Shown here piece after piece: positions 4,937-7,134 of a stretch of 7,134 nucleotides of DNA. Made by a program: the position numbers and the translations under genes. The notes below the pieces were generated by a model. That model was not told the DNA's origin and made no database searches. It worked only from the letters and a program-made list of their open reading frames with translations. This DNA comes from UBA1858 sp965658595. Lineage in GTDB: Bacteria > Pseudomonadota > Gammaproteobacteria > UBA4575. The stretch's first letter is position 1. Each line of letters starts with the position of its first letter. The stretch lies in contig CBFHSW010000028.1 in the NCBI GenBank assembly GCA_965658595.1, forward strand, positions 1 to 7,134. Direction: 5' to 3'.

Positions 4937-5996
4937 GCTTAACTATAAACAACAGCATAATCACGCTGACTATAGTCATACTAGGGAGCAACGCAATCAA
5001 AGCAGGACGCCAATTCTGTGAAACACCATAATGTGTGATGACTTGAGAATATATATAGAAACTTATTCCTACTAATATCCCTAGAATGATACGTTTACTG
5101 GCAGACATTAAGCGTTGCGAGCCAAACACAAATAATAATCCTAGAAAGATCATAATCATTGCACTAGCTGGAATCATCAGCTTCTGCCAATACATCAATT
5201 CAAATTGGTAGGCTTGCTCTCCTCTGCTTTTCAATCCTTGTATATATTTATTGAGATCAGTCAAAGATAGCGCTGTAGGTTCTGAGATGATAACTCCCAT
5301 CTGTTTAGCATCCAGAAACGAACGCCACTCTACTGTTTCTAATTGCTGTTCAACAAATCCAGTTTCATTAAATTCTTTCAGCTGAACATTTTTTAACAGC
5401 CAATCATCATCGCTGATAATGTCTACTTCTGAAGCGAGATAATATTTTTTTAGTTGGCGAGATTGATCAAATTCAAAAATTTCAACATTGACTGGTATTC
5501 GACCAAAACGTGTTTCTTTAATATGTAAAAAACGATTATCTTGCTGAGCCCAATACCCTCCTGTATCGACCATACTAGTTTGCTGATTGAGGGCCAGTGT
5601 GCGTAATACTTTTGCTTGCTGGACAGTATAGGGCGTTACGAATTGGCTTACCGAAAACACAAACACCATTAATATGACTGCAGAAGAAATGACTGCAACT
5701 ATAATTTGTCTGGGTTGCCCACCTAAACTTGTTATGGCGACAAGTTCATGATTATTAACCATAGCGCCCAAAGCTATGATGGCTCCAATCAAACTAATCA
5801 CAGAAGCAAAATCCAATAAAATTTGGGGCATGTGATAAACAACATACTGCAGAGCTACTTGCAGTGAATAACTGCCTTTACCAACTTGATCTAATTCATC
5901 TATTAATAAAATCAGAGAAAATAACAGTATTAATATCAATCCGATTAAGAAGAACCCTTTAATAACAGACAGTATTATGTACCTCGACAATATCAT
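4905..5996 (-). CDS. lptG: LPS export ABC transporter permease LptG
   Basis: The 363-residue product is one of the two inner-membrane permeases of the LptB2FG complex, which extracts LPS from the inner membrane and passes it to the LptC/LptA bridge. The YjgP/YjgQ family pattern is clear: an N-terminal membrane helix followed by LIDELDQVGKGSY, a second and third helix around the NNHELVAITSLGG coupling segment (about 80-93), a periplasmic beta-rich domain (about 125-260), and three C-terminal helices beginning after the YWQKLMIPASAM stretch. Its length is normal. The ATG at 5996 follows the lptF TAA by 4 nt, so the two genes are co-transcribed and probably translationally coupled. The 3' end overlaps the convergent phosphoesterase gene by 32 bp. 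Order and homology both separate it from LptF. Confidence 0.95.
   Translation of the reverse strand: MILSRYIILSVIKGFFLIGLILILLFSLILLIDELDQVGKGSYSLQVALQYVVYHMPQILLDFASVISLIGAIIALGAMVNNHELVAITSLGGQPRQIIVAVISSAVILMVFVFSVSQFVTPYTVQQAKVLRTLALNQQTSMVDTGGYWAQQDNRFLHIKETRFGRIPVNVEIFEFDQSRQLKKYYLASEVDIISDDDWLLKNVQLKEFNETGFVEQQLETVEWRSFLDAKQMGVIISEPTALSLTDLNKYIQGLKSRGEQAYQFELMYWQKLMIPASAMIMIFLGLLFVFGSQRLMSASKRIILGILVGISFYIYSQVITHYGVSQNWRPALIALLPSMTIVSVIMLLFIVKLKRSASYQTQ
4909..4926. terminator. Hairpin inside the convergent 3' overlap, possible bidirectional terminator
   Basis: TGCGTC (4909-4914) and GACGCA (4921-4926) form a perfect 6-bp GC-containing stem with a 6-nt loop. It lies wholly inside the 32-bp region where the 3' ends of lptG and the phosphoesterase gene overlap. 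The T-runs on both sides are weak, so termination efficiency is uncertain. Confidence 0.35.
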
Positions 5997-6000
5997 GACA

Positions 6001-7050
6001 TTAATACTCTTTGAATCGCAAAATAGTGTTCATCAAAATCAGTAAAATCACTACCGACCATATGCCAGGAGATGTCATTATCACGCCCTGCTCCATCCAT
6101 GTCTTAGAGACTATACTCAAACCATGAATCGCAAAAAACAAAGAAATACCAAATAGTAGCTTGCCGTATCGACCTTGCCTCGAAGAAGTTTTTGCCAAAA
6201 GAATAGCTAGGATTGCTAATAAGGCTGTTTTGATTGGCGCTGTCATGCGCCATTGAAATTCTGCGATATCAGCAGATGAAGTGGCAGACGAAAGAAATGC
6301 TGTAGAAGCAGCTTTGCGCTTATATTTCCTTGCTGACATTGCATCATTTTTAGATTTCACTAGCATAGTATTAAAATTGATCAGCACATCTGATGCGTTG
6401 CCAGCAATAACGCTAGCTGTACCGTCATGAAAAAGTATTTCTGAATGTCTTGCATCGGCATGGCTAATCATTTCGGCTTGGGCAGCAGAAATCACTTCTA
6501 TTCTGTCTTCATGAGCTTTATATAGGAAGACTTCATGTTTTATATTGTCGTCTTCATCTACAGCCTTGGCAAAATACACTGTGTTAGTTTCATCGTTGAC
6601 ATAAAAACTACCCGCTTGTAGACGCTCAAAATCAACCATTTTGGCTGCTTCTGATTTAGCCTCATACTTGAGATCATATGCCCATGGTCTAGCAAAGTTG
6701 ACCACTATTGCAGTGATAACTGTAACAAACAAGATCAATGGCATCAGCAATTTAATGATATCTATAATACTCATACCGGAGGCTTGTAATGAAATGATTT
6801 CTTGCTCTGCGTAGAGCTTACCCAATCCCATCAATAGAGTTATGTAGAGTGCTAGCGGCAGGAACAATTCAAAAGCTGCTATTGTTTTAGTGATAATTAA
6901 TAGCCAGAGTAATCGTTCATCAATCAATTGCGCTTCCAAATCTGCCAACATGGTCAGGGCGCTATAACTGACCATGAGCAATAACAGCACTCCACAGACC
7001 ATTAAAAAAGGCCTGAATATTTCACGTGTTAGATAATTTGTGATGATCAA
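6001..7050 (-). CDS. lptF: LPS export ABC transporter permease LptF (TTG start)
   Basis: The 349-residue partner permease of LptG. It begins IITNYLTREIFRPF, the usual LptF opening, and has three N-terminal helices (about 14-36, 48-75, 98-120) with the AEQEIISLQASGMS coupling helix (about 81-94) that contacts the LptB ATPase. A periplasmic jellyroll domain (about 125-260), the conserved AEFQWRMTAPI segment and three C-terminal helices complete it. The start codon is TTG at 7050: an in-frame TGA lies two codons upstream and the next methionine is at residue 17, inside the first helix. An AAGG Shine-Dalgarno sits about 10 nt ahead. lptF precedes lptG, as is usual in gammaproteobacteria, where pepA often lies divergently upstream. 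Confidence 0.95.
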   Translation of the reverse strand: MIITNYLTREIFRPFLMVCGVLLLLMVSYSALTMLADLEAQLIDERLLWLLIITKTIAAFELFLPLALYITLLMGLGKLYAEQEIISLQASGMSIIDIIKLLMPLILFVTVITAIVVNFARPWAYDLKYEAKSEAAKMVDFERLQAGSFYVNDETNTVYFAKAVDEDDNIKHEVFLYKAHEDRIEVISAAQAEMISHADARHSEILFHDGTASVIAGNASDVLINFNTMLVKSKNDAMSARKYKRKAASTAFLSSATSSADIAEFQWRMTAPIKTALLAILAILLAKTSSRQGRYGKLLFGISLFFAIHGLSIVSKTWMEQGVIMTSPGIWSVVILLILMNTILRFKEY

Positions 7051-7134
7051 AGGTCAATTACCTTGTAAATTCGCTTTCTTGAATAAATATAAAATCAGCA
7101 TCGCCTATAGTGTATAGTTAGAGACAACTAGATT
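7051..7134. promoter_or_regulatory. Upstream region of lptFG, promoter not resolved
   Basis: This AT-rich stretch must hold the lptFG control region unless transcription enters from outside. On the plus strand a tandem TATAGTG-TATAGTT (7106-7119) gives two near-consensus -10 hexamers that could serve a divergent gene beyond the window. On the minus strand a TTGTCT (7127-7122) has no matching -10 at proper spacing. No complete promoter is convincing in either direction. Confidence 0.3.

Noticed and set aside
4905..7050. lptFG as part of the novel lipid module
   Set aside because: They are conserved housekeeping LPS-export genes; adjacency alone does not show a shared function.

Overview
The window looks like chromosomal DNA from an LPS-bearing, moderately AT-rich Gram-negative bacterium, most likely a gammaproteobacterium. 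The firmest anchor is the LPS-export permease pair lptF-lptG, in the usual order, at the right end. No species can be named from the sequence alone.

Layout. Positions 1-380 hold no convincing gene, only several short inverted repeats. At 448-642 (minus) there is a small helix-turn-helix-like gene with a perfect Shine-Dalgarno site; a downstream frame (to 381) looks like a displaced C-terminus. Positions 643-805 are its very AT-rich upstream region, with a 16-bp perfect palindrome and three TGCAACA half-sites. Positions 806-3929 (minus) carry a tightly packed three-gene operon. In transcription order it encodes a CDP-alcohol phosphatidyltransferase with an extra N-terminal domain, a diacylglycerol-kinase-family lipid kinase (joined by TGATG), and a nucleotidyltransferase resembling mitochondrial Tam41 CDP-diacylglycerol synthase (joined by ATGA). 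A cytosolic calcineurin-type metallophosphoesterase (3971-4936, plus) is divergent from it across 41 bp. lptG and lptF follow on the minus strand; lptG overlaps the phosphoesterase 3' end tail to tail, with a hairpin inside the overlap.

How the genes may work together. The four central genes can be read as a complete phospholipid assembly line: DAG to phosphatidic acid (kinase), to CDP-DAG (Tam41-like enzyme), to a phosphatidyl-alcohol phosphate (CDP-alcohol transferase), to the finished lipid (phosphoesterase). This is inferred from family assignments and gene arrangement. The head group and the true substrates are unknown. The nearby lptFG genes are envelope housekeeping and need not be functionally linked.
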